A stretch of 64,000 nt of DNA, taken from contig CM053267.1 of the NCBI GenBank assembly GCA_028583415.1, forward strand, positions 49,269,390-49,333,389, read 5' to 3'. The position numbers were made by a program, and so were the translations under genes. This document shows, in pieces, positions 44,700 through 57,173 of the stretch (positions within the stretch are counted from its first letter, which is position 1; each line of letters begins with the position of its first letter). The notes beneath the pieces are model-generated. The model did no database searches, was not told where the DNA came from, and was given only the letters and a program-made list of their open reading frames with translations. The stretch is from Protea cynaroides (lineage: Eukaryota > Streptophyta > Magnoliopsida > Proteales > Proteaceae).

Positions 44700-47600
44700 T
44701 CATCATGCCTCTGTCCAAAATCATCCGCAACATCCTCATCATCATTAATAGTAACATCTTCCACTTCTTGTTCTTCATGATCTGACTCATCTTCAACTGA
44801 ACCCCTCCTCGTCACACGGCGTGTGTAGTGGATATTGCTTCAAGAAGCTTGGGCTCTTGTTACTCTATTGCGTCCCTCAATAGATGTTGACGCCCCAACT
44901 GCTCTATCTACATCAGCCCATGTGAGATCATCATGGACGATATCCTCCTCTTCTTGGCCGATCATCCACTCACAACTCCAATCCAATTCATCTAAGAGGA
45001 GGGGATCATAATTCCGGTTTTGTTCACGCCTTTCATTAAATCTTGCTTGATGGCGTCTATTATATTGGGTGTATACTAGATCATTGAGGCGTTGATGCTC
45101 TAGCTTGTTCCTCTTCTTGGTGTGTATCTGAATTTATAAACAATACAGATTATGTCATTCTTCTCTAAAAGAATAAAATTAGTACATAACAAAAAAATAT
45201 AATATTTACAAAATAAAAATTGTAGTTAGTTAATACTTACAAACTCAAATGTACTCCAGTTGCGTTCACAACCAGAAGAAGAGCAACACAAGCCTAGAAT
45301 GTGGCATGCAATATTCGTAAGTTCAGGGGTGTCACATCCATGACTAGTCTACCATTTCATTACAAGTACAAAGTATAACATACAATAAATTATAAAGCTA
45401 AAACTTCAACAATAATCAATTAATCACTAAACTGAACTGTTTAAATTAAAAAAAAAATACTTACAAGGACTAAAGATAGCCCGTTGTCTAATTGCAGGTG
45501 CACTTGCAAATATGCCTCGAACAAGTGAATAAGAAGTTGCTTGATCCATAATTTTGTCTTGCACAGTTACATCAGACACCATTCTTTCAACTACTTTATT
45601 GAATGCATGCTGAAATTTCCCTTGGATTTTCCTTTTCTTTATCGCATCAAGTTCATCATTAATATACTTATAGAATTTCCCATGATTAAGAAATAATGCC
45701 GCAAGATATAGAGGCCGCCCCACTTGACACTCCCAACGGCTATCAATGATGTCGACCACTTTCTTCCATTATCTTCCCTGACCGCCAAAATGTTATATTT
45801 TTTTTTGGCCTCTTCTATTGCCAAGTATATTTCTGGCATAGTAGGCTTCTCATCCCTGTTTACAATCCTTAATATAGCTACAATAGGCTTCGATGCTTTC
45901 AAGCAATCTTGTACACGATTCCAAAACTGGACAGAAAGCAATGTATCAGCCACTTGTTTTACTGCCTCTGTCTTTGCTAAATTGCTTTTTGTCCAATAAT
46001 CTGACACAAATAATTGCTTCAAAGCATCATTGTGTTTCAATAAACTCTGAAGTGTCAGAAATGCTGTTGCAAATCTGGTTACTCCAGCTCGAATAAGATA
46101 TTGACCACCAGTTTTAGCCCTCATAGCATCAAGTAGACGGGTGTGTCTATAAATAAAAGTTGTCACTCTTCTACCCTTGACTATTGAACTCTTAAATTCA
46201 TTCATATTTCCCACTTCTTCCAACATAAGGTCAAGACAGTGAGCTGCACAAGGTGTCCAATATAGGGTAGTCCTCTTCTCCATGAGTTTTTTACTAGCTG
46301 ATTTATAATTGGGTGCATTGTCTGTAATCACTTGGATCACATTTTCTTCTCTAATCTCTTGAATTTTATCATCTAGCAATTTGAAGAACATTTCAGCATC
46401 CTGAATATGCTGAGATCATAGTTCGAAATCTCGATTCTCGAGGGTGTCTCGACCCTCTGAGAAACCGAGATCTCGGAAATCTCGGTCGAGATCTCGGCGA
46501 GACATTGCACAAAAGCCGTGAAGGCTTAAAATGTGTATTTCGACCCTAAAATGACAATTTTAAAGCTTGATACTCTGGGGGAACCCTATTTTAGCATATA
46601 TAAACATATTTAAACCATAAAATTTTATAAATAATCACACATGGTGGTTGTTTGGGTTTACACCCATGTTTGGCAGTGTCGGCTTGAAATTCAAATGTAA
46701 ACCTAGGGTAATATTGGTTATTCTACATAATGTAACACTACTAGAAGATCACATAAGACCAAATGCGTCAGTAAAATGATATATTAGGAGAAGAATAAAC
46801 ATAATAACACTTAATTAGTTAATTCTCATAGTAAAAAAAACCCATAGTAGTCAAGTAGACTATACAATCATAATTCATGCATTATGTCGAGACCAGTCAA
46901 GAATTAGTCGAAAAATGGTCGAAAACTGGTCAAAAATGTTGAGAAATGGTTGAAAATGTCGAGAAATGGTCGAAAATGTCGAGAAATGCTCGAGAACTAG
47001 TCGAGATGGTCGAGACACTGTATCGAGGCGAGATCTCGTCGAGCTCCTCGAGATCCTCGAGATCTCGTCGAGATCTTCGAGATCTCGCCGAGATTTAAAA
47101 CTATGGCTGAGATGCATCAACAGATCCAAGAAAGAATGTCCCTTCTGGAGAGTTAACAAGAAAGTTAATCAAATGTCTTCCTCTTTTATTTGTCCATCCA
47201 TCAGACATCAGGGTGCAACCATACTGTTTCCAGTACACTTCATGCTGTTTTCTCATTTCTGTAATTTTTTCTTTTTCAGACATCAATAAAGGTGCTCTCA
47301 CCTCATGATAGTTTGGAGGCCTATACCTTGACCCAGCTTGAGCAATGGATTCAACCATTATCTCAAAGCTCCTAGACTTAACAACATTAAAAGGAATCCC
47401 ACACTCATACATCCAAGTAGCAATGTGACTATCAGTTTTCTTTTTCTGCTCAGGTGATAGAAACCGATTGTGCAATGTAGTTTGCATAGGTTTCTTCATT
47501 TTTCGATGTCTCTCACTAACAACTTCTTCAGGAGCTTTCCTCACATAAGTATCCATTGAATCTCTTGATTGTTGGAGAAAAACTTGATTTCTTTTAGAAG

Positions 47601-48067
47601 CTGTTCCAGAGCTTGGAATTGGGATAGTTCTAGATTCTTTAGGGGGGGGGGGGAGGCAAATTCCCTTCTGTAGCCTCAACAGGTATATCCAAATCATCAT
47701 TATGAACAGGATCATCTAAATCCTCTATCCTCCTCTTCTGATTCTTTGCTATGTATTGTTGCATCTCTCTTGATATCTTAGCAGATACCTTACTACACTT
47801 GGCTGTATCACCAAAACCACTTGCCAAGTGTTGCTTTAATCTTTTGATCCCTTGGTTCAAGTTTTTACCGCATAGAGTACATCGAACAATATTTTTATTT
47901 ACCAAATCTGGCCAATATCGATATTTCCAGCCATGATTTTTTGATTTAGCCTTCTTGGCTGGATCTTTACTAGGATCATTTGCAACACTTGGTGTAAAAT
48001 TACTACCAGTGGGAGGATCCATATTCACACTAATACTGCACAATGCACAAAAAGAAATATACAACAT
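44700..48067 (-). pseudogene. hAT transposase (BED-DUF659-dimerisation), nearly complete
   Basis: From the start at about 48067: BED finger (WKYRYWPDLVNK, CTLCGKNLNQGIKRLKQHL), linker, DUF659 (SRSFEIMVESIAQAG, TLMSDGWTNKRGRHLINFLV), then after the nested element VIQVITDNAPNYKSASKKL and TPCAAHCLDLMLEEVG, a dimerisation part on a separate segment near 45240-45355 (HGCDTPELTNIACHILGL, CERNWSTFEF), bounded by GTAAGT donors, and an acidic tail. Damage is limited: a one-base shift at a long G tract (about 47642-47653), another near 45765, and the 689-bp insertion. It is broken now but recently active in appearance. Confidence 0.88.
46417..47105. mobile_element. Non-autonomous hAT (689 bp) inside the hAT transposase
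   Basis: Exact 8-bp target duplication GCTGAGAT (46409-46416 and 47106-47113). Ends CATAGTTCGAAATCTCG and CATAGTTTTAAATCTCG; subterminal GAGATCTCG and GGTCGAGA units. The ends match the element at 31932-36802, not its host element, so one hAT family has jumped into another. Confidence 0.92.
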
Positions 48068-48434
48068 AGATATTGAACATACAACATGTCAACAACATGA
48101 ATCGAAATTTAATAAAATTTAATAGCGTTAACGAAACATAATGACCCTTCCCAAACATAATATTTAAAACAGGAAAACCAAGGGTAGGGACTAGGGACAG
48201 GATCTTAAGCTCTATTGATTCTGAATACTAGTAATACCACATGCTTGGATCCTAATCTCAACACCACCACCCTTAACCAGTCCTTAAAATTTTGCAATGC
48301 TTAGCAATAGATAGTCAGACACAAAAATGATTCATAACCAACTGCTAAAAGCCTAAAACCCAACTGAAACAGAGTGTCGACTCAGCATGCGACTCAGATA
48401 CTAGACAGTCGACATTTTGGGAAAAAGAAAAAAA

Positions 48435-49130
48435 AAGTCGACATTTAAACAAAAAATAAGTTGCAGAAGAAACCAAGGTGAGCAGAGAAGAAGAAGGATT
48501 CAAAAAAAAAAAAAAAATTCAGACATCCGAAAACTCCACAGTTGACATTCGGGGGAAAAAAAAGCGACATTTAAACAAGAAATAAGTTGCAGAAGAAACA
48601 AAGGTGAGCAGAAAAGAAGAAGAAGAAGAATGATTAAAAAAAAAATTCAGACATTCAAGAAATCCATAGTTGACATTCGGGGAAAAATAAAAAGACGACA
48701 TTCAAATGAGAAATATGTTGCAGAAGAAACGAAGGTGAGCAGAGAAGAAGAAGAAGAAGAAGAAGAAGAAGGATTCAAAAAAAAAAAAAAAAAATCAGAC
48801 ATTCGAAACCCGACAGTCGACTTTCGGGAAAAAAAAATCAGCATTCAAACAAAAAATAGGTTGCAGAAGAAACGAAGGTGGGCAGAGAAGAAGAAGAATA
48901 AGAATGAAGGATTAAAAAAAAAAATTCAAACTTTCGAAAACTCGACGGTCGACATTTGGGGGGGGGGGGGAATCGACATTCAAACAATAAATAGGTTGCA
49001 GAAGAAAGGAAGGTGAGCAGAGAAGAAAAAGAAGAAGAAGAACATGAAGCAGAAGGATTCAAAAAAAAAAATTTCAAACATTCGAAACCTGCGAACAAAA
49101 TTTGCTTTGTAGAAAAAACAGTTGACATTC
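48435..49130. repeat. Tandem repeat, five units of about 126-143 bp, in hAT
   Basis: Each unit has a CGACATTCAAAC-like word, GTTGCAGAAGAAA, AAGGTGAGCAGAGAAGAAG, a variable (GAA)n, a variable A tract and CAGACATTCGAAA. The GTTGCAGAAG word recurs near 48460, 48587, 48718, 48860 and 48995. It lies upstream of the transposase start. Confidence 0.85.
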
Positions 49131-49137
49131 TTCGACA

Positions 49138-49194
49138 GAGAAGAAGAAGAAGAAGAAGAAGAAGAAGAAGAAGAAGAAGAAGAAGAAGAAGAAG
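49138..49194. repeat. (GAA)n microsatellite
   Basis: Uninterrupted GAA repeat of about 19 units directly after the tandem block. Its translations produce spurious Glu-, Arg- or Ser-rich ORFs. Confidence 0.9.
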
Positions 49195-49739
49195 GGAGTC
49201 TGAGACTTCGTCTTGACACTCGACATTCAAAAAAAAAAAAAACATTCTTTTTTCTGAGTCAGTCTCGACAGAAGAGAAGAAGAGAAAGGAGAAGAAAAAA
49301 AAAAGAAGAGACATTCAACATTGAGTCATTGAGAATCGATAACAAAACCTAAAATAATATTTCTTACCTGAAATACGACCGTCGGAATAGGAATAATACC
49401 GCCGGAGAATTGGAAATGAACACTACTCGACTCTTCGGAGAATCGGAAGAGGAAGAGTAGGAGAGGAATCATCGTCGCTGCTAACTTGCGAGTTCGCCCT
49501 AATCTTCAGGTCTTTGAACTGAACAGTATTCTCAAATAGTTGAGAATACTGCCCTTTATTCCATTTTTTTTTCTTTTGGTGCTTATTCCACATGTCACCC
49601 TTTTTTTTTCTTTTTTTATTCTTTAAAACCACATGTGACATTGGTAATTGTTAATTTGGTTTTATTAAAAAATATATATAAAAATAAATAAATTAGATTT
49701 ATCTTTTAATTATAATATAAGTATTATTATTTATTACAT

Positions 49740-50075
49740 AACTTACATAAGTATAATTATAAAAATAAATAACTTAGATTTATTTTTTGATTATTATTTA
49801 AATCTTATTACATAAGTATAGTTATAAAAGTAAATAATTTAGAATTAACTTTTGATTATTAATTTATTATATAAGTATTGTTACATAAGTATAGTTATAA
49901 AAATAAATAATTTAGAATTAACTTTTGATTATTATATAAGTATTGTTACATAAGTATAGTTATAAAAATAAATAATTTAGAATTAATTTTGATTATTATA
50001 TGAGTTTTGTTATATAAGTATAGTTATAAAAATAAGTAACTTAGATTTATTTTTTGATTATTATATAATTATTGT
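49740..50075. repeat. AT-rich tandem repeat, five units of about 64-72 bp
   Basis: The word ACATAAGTATAGTTATAAAA recurs with variants near 49750, 49815, 49887, 49952 and 50016, each followed by TAAATAATTTAGAATTAA-like DNA. Confidence 0.8.
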
Positions 50076-51006
50076 TACTTGAGTTTAATAATAATAAATT
50101 AATAATATAATCATCTATGTTTTACCAAAAAAAAAATATATATATTATCTAATTGTCTATGCTATTAGTCTATCACTAATGAATTAATAATTTAATGTGA
50201 GTAGTGAGTATATTTATTTAAGGTATGGTCATGCAGTAGAGTATTAAACATTATATATGAGTACATTTATTTAAGCCTTAAGGTCATGCCAATCTCACGT
50301 GCTTGAATCTTACGCGACGCAAATTAGGTAACGAAAAATAGTATTGTGAATAAAGGTCCCATGGTTATAGATGTATTTCCCTCTGTATCTATCATTTTTT
50401 GTTGTTGCTGGATTAGATAAATTATCGCCATATGTATTGGAACTTGGAATTTAAAAAAAATTGAATGTGAATTTGATTAAGGTAAACCTAGATCATATCA
50501 CTGGATTATTATTATTTATGATAGTGCTCCCAACGCACTAGATATATATATTATATACTTTTATATATGAGTACAACTATTTAAAGTTATTCCAACCCCA
50601 TAAGCTTGAATCTCATGCGACGTAAATTATGTAATGAAATATATTTTATTAGCGAACTTAATATGGTGTGGCCGATAAAAGTGGATGGTTAAAAACTTGA
50701 AATTGAATTGCAAGTAAAAGAAACTATTAAGGGGACAGCCTTATCCTCATAACCATTTTATTAATGTTTTAAAATTTATCCTCATAAACATAAACTTTTA
50801 CCAAAAATATTTAAAAAAGAAAAAAAAAAAACATAGGAAATTAGGCTGTCGCCTCGACACTCTGGGCGTCCAAGGCGCCTTGGGCGACGCCCAAAGGAGC
50901 TGGGCGACCGCCTTTCTCACTTCAGCAAGGCACCCAAGCGCCCAGGCCCTTAAAAAGCGCTTGGACGCTGTCGCCTAGGCGATGCCTTAACAAGCTTGGT
51001 GTTCAC

Positions 51007-52177
51007 ATCTATCATAAGGAACATCTGATCCAAATTTCATAAAGATCTGAGGGTTAGATTTCAAGACAAGTGACTCTTTTCAATACTTTCTAATTCTGTT
51101 TTTTGATTGGAATGTGAAGATCCTACAGCAAAGAGGGTTTTAATGAATTGGATGTGTTGAAACCCTTTTTGCCATCAGTAGGGAGGGTTACAAGATCATT
51201 AGATTGGCTGGTGTTTGATAAATAGGTACCAGTAGGTTGAGGATAGGTGAGTTATGAGATTATTAGGGTGGAGGAGGCTCTAATTAAGGAACAAGTAAAT
51301 TAAGGGTAGGTGAGTCTTCTGATTCTCAATGGTGATTGTTGTGGTATGATGCAATGATGCATGGATGAATTTGTTTCTTTGATTTGGTGATAATTATTGT
51401 TTCTGTCTTCCTATTTTATTTGGCTTCTCTCTTATCTTTTCGGTTTCTTCTAATGGCATTGGACTATAGGTTTTTGGGAGCCATTGAAGATCTCTTGGGG
51501 TCTTCTTTGGCTTCTCGTAGCTTATGAGTGGATGAGAGGTCTATTTGTTTCTTATGTTCTTTATGTTGCTTCTCGCTTAAGTTGAAGTATTGGCTAGATT
51601 GCCGCACGTGTAAATTATCTTCACATTAAAACAAAATTTTCCCCCTCTGTCTATCAAATAGAAAAACAGAGAAATTTCATTCCGTTTTTTAGAATTAAAT
51701 TTACTCCTAAGGTGAGTCGTGCGCAATATGGAGTTGATCATGTCCAAGATCTGCTGACTCGCATCCATCTTGGGTGACATGCATAAAATGATGCAGATGA
51801 GCCTTGGGAATGTGATGCCCTAAGGAATCAAAGTCAACCCTGAACTGTCAACTTACCCAGTTCTCTCTTTCCACATCCTTGCTTTCTTCATATGTGATAA
51901 TGGAATAGGCATAGGGTTCATTTGCCAAGGCCATAGATTCTATACGAAAAGCTATAGTTTGGAATCCATTTTTCATGTGAATTGAATGATAGAGTGCTTT
52001 TTGCTTTTGTATCATACATATAATGCAGAGGAAAAAAATCCTGATCAAGTATCTTCCGTGCATAAATAATTTACCCTATTCTTTCCCATCGAAAATAATC
52101 CCAAAACAGTGGATGATTCACAATCCATGTCCTTAGCTGTGGACCCTGGATGTATTATATTACAGCCCAATCCAGTG
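51007..52177 (+). other. Intron 8 spacer after the hAT
   Basis: 51007-51400 continues the tentative retroelement leader seen before 44060. The rest is unrecognised, including minus-strand ORFs at 51577-51780 and 51848-52063. Confidence 0.4.
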
Positions 52178-53160
52178 TGATTTTTTTTTTTTGGGTGAAT
52201 AAAAGAATATATTAACAACACCCCAAAAAAAAGGAGAACAAACCTGGGTATCCATAGGATAGAGCCAGACTCCTTGCAAAACAAGGACCAGTCCAAACAT
52301 GGATAATGGGAACCAATACAAAACACAAATCAGGGATAAGCCAAATTCCAAGAAGACAAGATGAATCTGTTCCTCGCTGTATCCGGGGGATGGCGGATCG
52401 GAAGGTATAGTGACACCTCGGACATAAAAAACAATAGCTTCGCAGATCTGGTCGAAGGTTCTGGACTTGGCCACCCATCGCTAAGGTTTCTCTCGAATCA
52501 AATGTGGTACACAGTTGCAGCGAATGCGAGCTTGGCGATAATGTCATAGGGGGATTTATCTTTGGACTTCTTGGTCATCCATTTCCATTTAATATCAAAG
52601 GAACGGATTCATCTTCTAGTAGGCCAACACTTTTTGAGAATCTTTCCCCGAACTCCATTGGAGAAAGGGCAATTGAAGAAAAGATGCAAGATGTCTTCTT
52701 CCATGGCCCAACACAAACCACAACTAGAGATGGGAATGATATCCGGTCATGAAAAAGAAAAACCCGTTAGGAGAGACTGGGTCAGTGCTCTCCAAAGGGT
52801 AAAGTTGTGATGAGGTGAGTACCCTTTAACCCAAACCTCGTCATTCCAGGCAACTATAGGGCTACGAAATCTGATTGTCTCCCAAGCAGAGGAGGTGAAA
52901 ATTCCATTTGAAGCGGCAGTCTAGCTAGTGATATCACCGTTCCCTGGGGGACGGCGATGAATAGCACTAAGGCCTTCCTAAGCCTGCGTAAGCCAAGAAG
53001 AAGAAGCTCTACCAGTACACCAAATTCCTTCTAAGATAATAGATGAAACAGTAGCAAGTCTATCCCGCCCATAATCAAGTCTAATCCTTTCCCCATAGGC
53101 CATAACTAAAACGCCATGAGGGTGCCAATCGTCCAATTAGAGGAGAGTAGATGATCCATC
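52178..53160 (-). mobile_element. LINE 3' end with zf-RVT region
   Basis: Minus strand. A poly-A tail shows as a T run at 52178-52192, preceded by a classic LINE 3' UTR (GGGGTGTTGTTAATATATTC). The coding part, in several frames, reads NFTLWRALTQSLLT, a CxLC pair followed by MEEDILHLFFNCPFSN (zf-RVT domain of non-LTR reverse transcriptase ORFs), then AKLAFAATVYHIWFERN-like text. Stops and shifts are frequent. Confidence 0.78.
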
Positions 53161-53700
53161 ATCAATAAGAGGGTTGGTTTTGAATATGTATAAACCGAGT
53201 AGGTGTATTTGCCTAACCAAGTTCAATGCGAGGGTGGACCAAACCAGGGTTCCCGGTTTTGGTAGATTGGTTTATTTTTTTGCACTTCCACGAGCTATAA
53301 GTAGAGATGGGTTGCGACAGAGGGTCATTGTGAGATGGCCTAGGTGCTACAAGAGGGGGGAGCTCGAGGTTTTCTACCTCAGCCATTAGTGTGGACTGTG
53401 GCGGAGATGCTTGAAGCAAAAGACAGTAACTCTTTCTTGCAGTTAGTAGTCACAGGATGGATTCTATTATCGAAATGGATATCATCTTCAGCCTTGTTGA
53501 CGTCTTCGATTCCTAGGGCTTTGAACATGTTACAAGTGGGGATGGCATCGTGGTCTGTAGTGTCGCCTTTCCTAGAAACTGCAACAGGTGAGTCCCGACA
53601 AACTACCTCGTCATCATCCACATCATCTGCATCTTCTCCACCCTCCTTTCTAGTCTCTGCAACCCTGCCTAATAAATGTTGTTCTTCTGTAGATTAGTAA
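53161..53700 (-). pseudogene. Possible LINE ORF1-side remnant
   Basis: A minus-strand ORF at 53379-53621 (NMFKALGIEDVNKAEDDIHF) lies directly upstream of the LINE reverse-transcriptase tail. It may be the end of ORF1, with the middle of the element deleted. I cannot identify it firmly. Confidence 0.35.
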
Positions 53701-53714
53701 GTGTTGTTCATGTG

Positions 53715-53940
53715 TATTGTTCCTGAATTTGGAGTCAAAATTTAGCCGAGTTTGGGTTGAAACCTGTTGAAATCGTCTGGGTTCAAAACCCAGACTTTTA
53801 TAAGGTTAGGTGGACCAAAACCAAGTCGAAATCAGGTTTGGGTACTTTTCATTACCGACCTAAGGCTTCGTCTCGATCTCGGTCGAAACCGAGTTGTGCT
53901 GGTTGAAATCACTGGTTTCGATCGGCAGCTTGAACCATGA
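53715..53940. mobile_element. Decayed TTTCG-type hAT MITE
   Basis: The right end, reverse complemented, is CATGGTTCAAGCTGCCGATC, with GTCGAAACC and GGTTTCGA units inside, as in the element at 11471-16554. No reliable target duplication; borders approximate. Confidence 0.45.
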
Positions 53941-54613
53941 TTGTAATTAATCCATTAAGGTGAATAAAATCAGTTTGTGATGTTTGGGGGGGTAGGGTAG
54001 TGATGTGTCCAGGGTGGGACAAAATAGAAATGCTGTGTAGTCTTCCCGATGTAGCTCAGGAGTTACAAGCGAGGGTGATAGACATGGCTGTTGTACGGGG
54101 CTTATAGGAATATGTTTAGGATGGGTGTTTTATTTATTCCGCTGTCTTTTACAGATTGGAGGTTGTTTTGTATGATTGCACGCCTTTTTTTTCGCTTTAT
54201 CTTTTGTGGGTGGTGAATTTTTTTCTATATCCTTTTCTTTTGGTCTTTTTTTTTCTTATACTTGTCTTTCTTTTTTGGTGCTTGGATACTATTTCTTGCG
54301 TTCTTGGACACTTTTAGATGGTTTCATACTAGTTTGAGAAATGATTCGGAGTTTTAGTGAAGACATTCGTGTATAAATCAGGTATCTCAATGGTATGGGG
54401 CCATTAGTTCATGGGTAAAATTCATCATGCTTGGTCTTATGTATTCATTATCTACGCCTTCTTCAGAATTTAGAATGGTTAGGTCATTAGGTATTTTAAA
54501 TCTTAAGAGTTAAAACTTTTTCAGCAGTTATCTATATATTTGGTTAGACAATGTTGTTAATCGATTTTATTAGGAATGAATTGTTGGAGTTTGGAATTTT
54601 GAATTTCTTGCAG
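53941..54613 (+). other. End of TOP3A intron 8
   Basis: T-rich intron ending TCTTGCAG. No other feature. Confidence 0.65.
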
Positions 54614-54666
54614 GCAAAGTTGAACAAAGCGAAACTTTTGGAGGCCATGGCGATTTTCTTTGAGAG
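54614..54666 (+). CDS. TOP3A: TOP3A exon after 12.7-kb intron
   Basis: Seventeen codons plus two bases: AKLNKAKLLEAMAIFFE and the start of an Arg codon. Acceptor TCTTGCAG at 54613, donor GTACTT at 54667. Confidence 0.93.
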
Positions 54667-54744
54667 GTACTTGTTTAGCTCCACTGGTGCACTTAATCTG
54701 TATCATCTGACATCTATTATGTATCATTTTGGTCATTTATGCAG

Positions 54745-54844
54745 GTCTAATCGACCTGGTGGAGATGAGCAGAATGTTGTTTTTGATAATGTTCGGCCAT
54801 GTGGTGTGTGCCAAGAATCTAATATGGTGCTAAAACGAAAACCG
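54745..54844 (+). CDS. TOP3A: TOP3A exon, first half of zinc finger
   Basis: Completes the Arg codon, then SNRPGGDEQNVVFDNVRP and CGVCQESNMVLKRKP. The CxxC pair opens the C4 topoisomerase zinc finger. Acceptor ATGCAG at 54744, donor GTAATG at 54845. Confidence 0.93.
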
Positions 54845-57164
54845 GTAATGGTTGGTGAGCTTTATGTCTGAAAAGAATAAAGAGAAAAGGATTTGCTGAG
54901 CTTTTAAGGGTTTTATTAGTACCAGGATTGGTCTCTTTTTGTAAATTTAGTTCTTTATCCCTTGTAATGCTTTGTTATATAGATTATTCTGAAACACATA
55001 TAGACTGTTTTTTCAGTGCATGTAGCTCTTCTTGTTCCTTGACATAGAAATGTTCTGAGAGCTCCATTTTTTACGCAAGTGAATGTGAATTAGTTCCTTT
55101 TTCTCATTGAATACTCCATGCTTGTAATTTTTTATGGATCTCATCATAGTTGCCTTGTTAATAGATTCATGAATCAATGCATCTCTTTTCATCTATCTCC
55201 TATGGTTAGTACAAATATTGAAGAATATGAGTATTTACGCAAGCTAGGAGAGGAACCTTCATCAACTTCTTGCACCTGGTGCTATAAAACAGAACATGAA
55301 ATTGTTTTGCTCCCTTTCTCACCCAGGAACAATGGGAGATGAGCTTGATGCTTCCCTGTATCTCAGCATGGGATTGAGAGTCCAGCAATGTTGGGTCAGT
55401 ACTCGGTGGCAAGCTGAGATCCATATGCAGAACAAGGCTTTTCTCAATGGGCATTGTGAACACTTCTCCAGATGAGATTCATTTAGATTCCAAATGTAAT
55501 AAAAAGGACGTCATAACTCACTACCATTGCCATTGCCAAAAGCTGGTAGGATTGTTTATTTTTATATTTCTACAAAATTTTGTTTCTGGGGCTTCAGGGG
55601 ATGACAAAGAAAAGAATTCCTCTTCTTGGTCAGTTACATGGATCAGGAAATGAATTTTGGGGGAGAAAAGTTTTCTTGTGGAAGAATCTGTGCCCTCACC
55701 ACTGGAGGTTGAACAAAACTTTGGCCGAATTATGCTTGGAGGTGGGGAAGGTTATTGGGCTGATCTCTAGACAGTTTGAAATTAGAGATTGTTTGGAGGT
55801 CGAAGGTGAAATTGATTTAGCAAAGTCAGTGTAGTAGAGAAGTTGAAGAAGCTTATTTTTCAGGGGGAAAATAATGCTATTCTGTGGGAGGAAATCTTAA
55901 TTTGCCTTTATAGGTTTTGGTTTTCTATCTTCCCCTTTCCATCTCTCTTGTTATACCGTGTTTTAAAGGCTGTAGGTGTTGGATGGAAATGGAAGTTGAT
56001 GGAGTCGTAGGGATTTATGGAGGGTTCTGATTGTTATCTTCTTTTCTGGGCTTGCCATACTTGAGCTCTGATCTGTAAGCTCTCCTCTTTTTCTTTTTTT
56101 TTTTTTTTTTTTTTTTAAATCTCGTGGTGCCAACCAGAAAAAATAAATAAATAGTTGACATGATACTATACTGAATGGCGATCATCTGTCAAATTTTCAT
56201 GATATTGTTGAAGGAAGAAAACAGAAACAAGAAATCAGAGCTCAAGGGTTGGAGGGGGAGGGGGGGGGGGAAGCGAAGCTTAGCAGTCAGTGAATATGTA
56301 CAGACAGAATCGGGAGCAGAGCTAGGATTTTGTCCCAGTTGGGGGCAAATATCTGAAGTACTATGCCACAACTTTTATTCCTCATTGATAATATCAAGAA
56401 AAAAGTTTAAATAGATAAAAATTTAAATGCACTAATTAGAAATTAATTACAATCTAGTAAATCAATTATACCTGGATAAAGTTCTTTCTATTCATTAAAA
56501 TCGTAAATTTTCAATGAATAGAATATAGTACAAACTCCTAAACATCGTTAAATCATAATTCTTAATTAATAATTCATTCAATTTCACTTTCCACTCCACT
56601 AAAATTTATATGTCAAATTGAATAAAAAGAAGTTTGATGTATAGCTAATGATAAAAAGAGGTAGATAAGAGAGTCAAATGTTGTAAAAAAATAGAGAGAA
56701 TGGAACCATACTATTACCAACAAAAGATAAAAGTAAATAACTTTATATGAAGAGAAAACTTACCTAGGGTTTTGATTTTTGTGTTCTTTCCTCTTTAGAT
56801 AATATTTTTTTTCTTCTATTTTTTTCCGCTTTCTTTCTTGTAAAGACAAAATGGGATGGATGCTGGTTATCTATGCAAGATTGAACAATGATGATGATTG
56901 GATGGACTCAATATTTACTTTTTTTTTTTTTTTTACTGTATTGAGTAGTGAAGAAGATGACGAACAAAAGAGATGAAATTAGACCTCTCTTCTGTCTTAA
57001 GTAAAAGTTTGAATTAAAAAAACCATGTGGGCATATAAGTAGGGAACATCCCCTGATCACATTGACTTTCCTTTGTTAGTTTATATTACTATTAATTCTA
57101 TTGTATTCATTGTTTGTGTAGCCACTTGTAACCACTTTAATCACCTTGACCTCATGAAATAGTA
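54845..57164 (+). other. Start of TOP3A intron 10
   Basis: No gene or complete transposon recognised. Short ORFs at 55447-55834 and 56175-56414 have no family motif. T runs at 56092-56117 and 56921-56934; a G run near 56257-56271. Confidence 0.5.
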
Positions 57165-57173
57165 ATATATTTA

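Larger units (their letters stand above)
44068..50998 (-). mobile_element. Autonomous-type hAT, CATAGTTGTCAAGG family (6.9 kb)
   Basis: Exact 8-bp target duplication GTGTTCAC (44060-44067 and 50999-51006). The ends CATAGTGGTCAAGG and CAAGCTTGTTAAGG, and subterminal AGGCGACC/CCTAGGCG units, match the short copies at 27090, 39057, 41126 and 60612. It carries the best-preserved transposase in the window on the minus strand, so it is a candidate source type for those short copies. It is itself interrupted at 46417-47105 and carries two tandem-repeat blocks. Confidence 0.92.

Noticed and set aside
48630..49352. Overlapping Lys/Glu-, Arg- and Ser-rich ORFs
   Set aside because: They are translations of the tandem repeat and (GAA)n in different frames.
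48435..50075. CRISPR-like arrays
   Set aside because: Repeats are long, contiguous and imperfect with no unique spacers, and the DNA is from a plant nucleus.
51848..52063. Possible organelle-derived insertion
   Set aside because: The minus-strand ORF has no motif I can tie to a plastid or mitochondrial gene, so I leave it unassigned.
55447..55834. Possible coding region in intron 10
   Set aside because: Two short overlapping ORFs without family motifs, splice logic or frame link to TOP3A.
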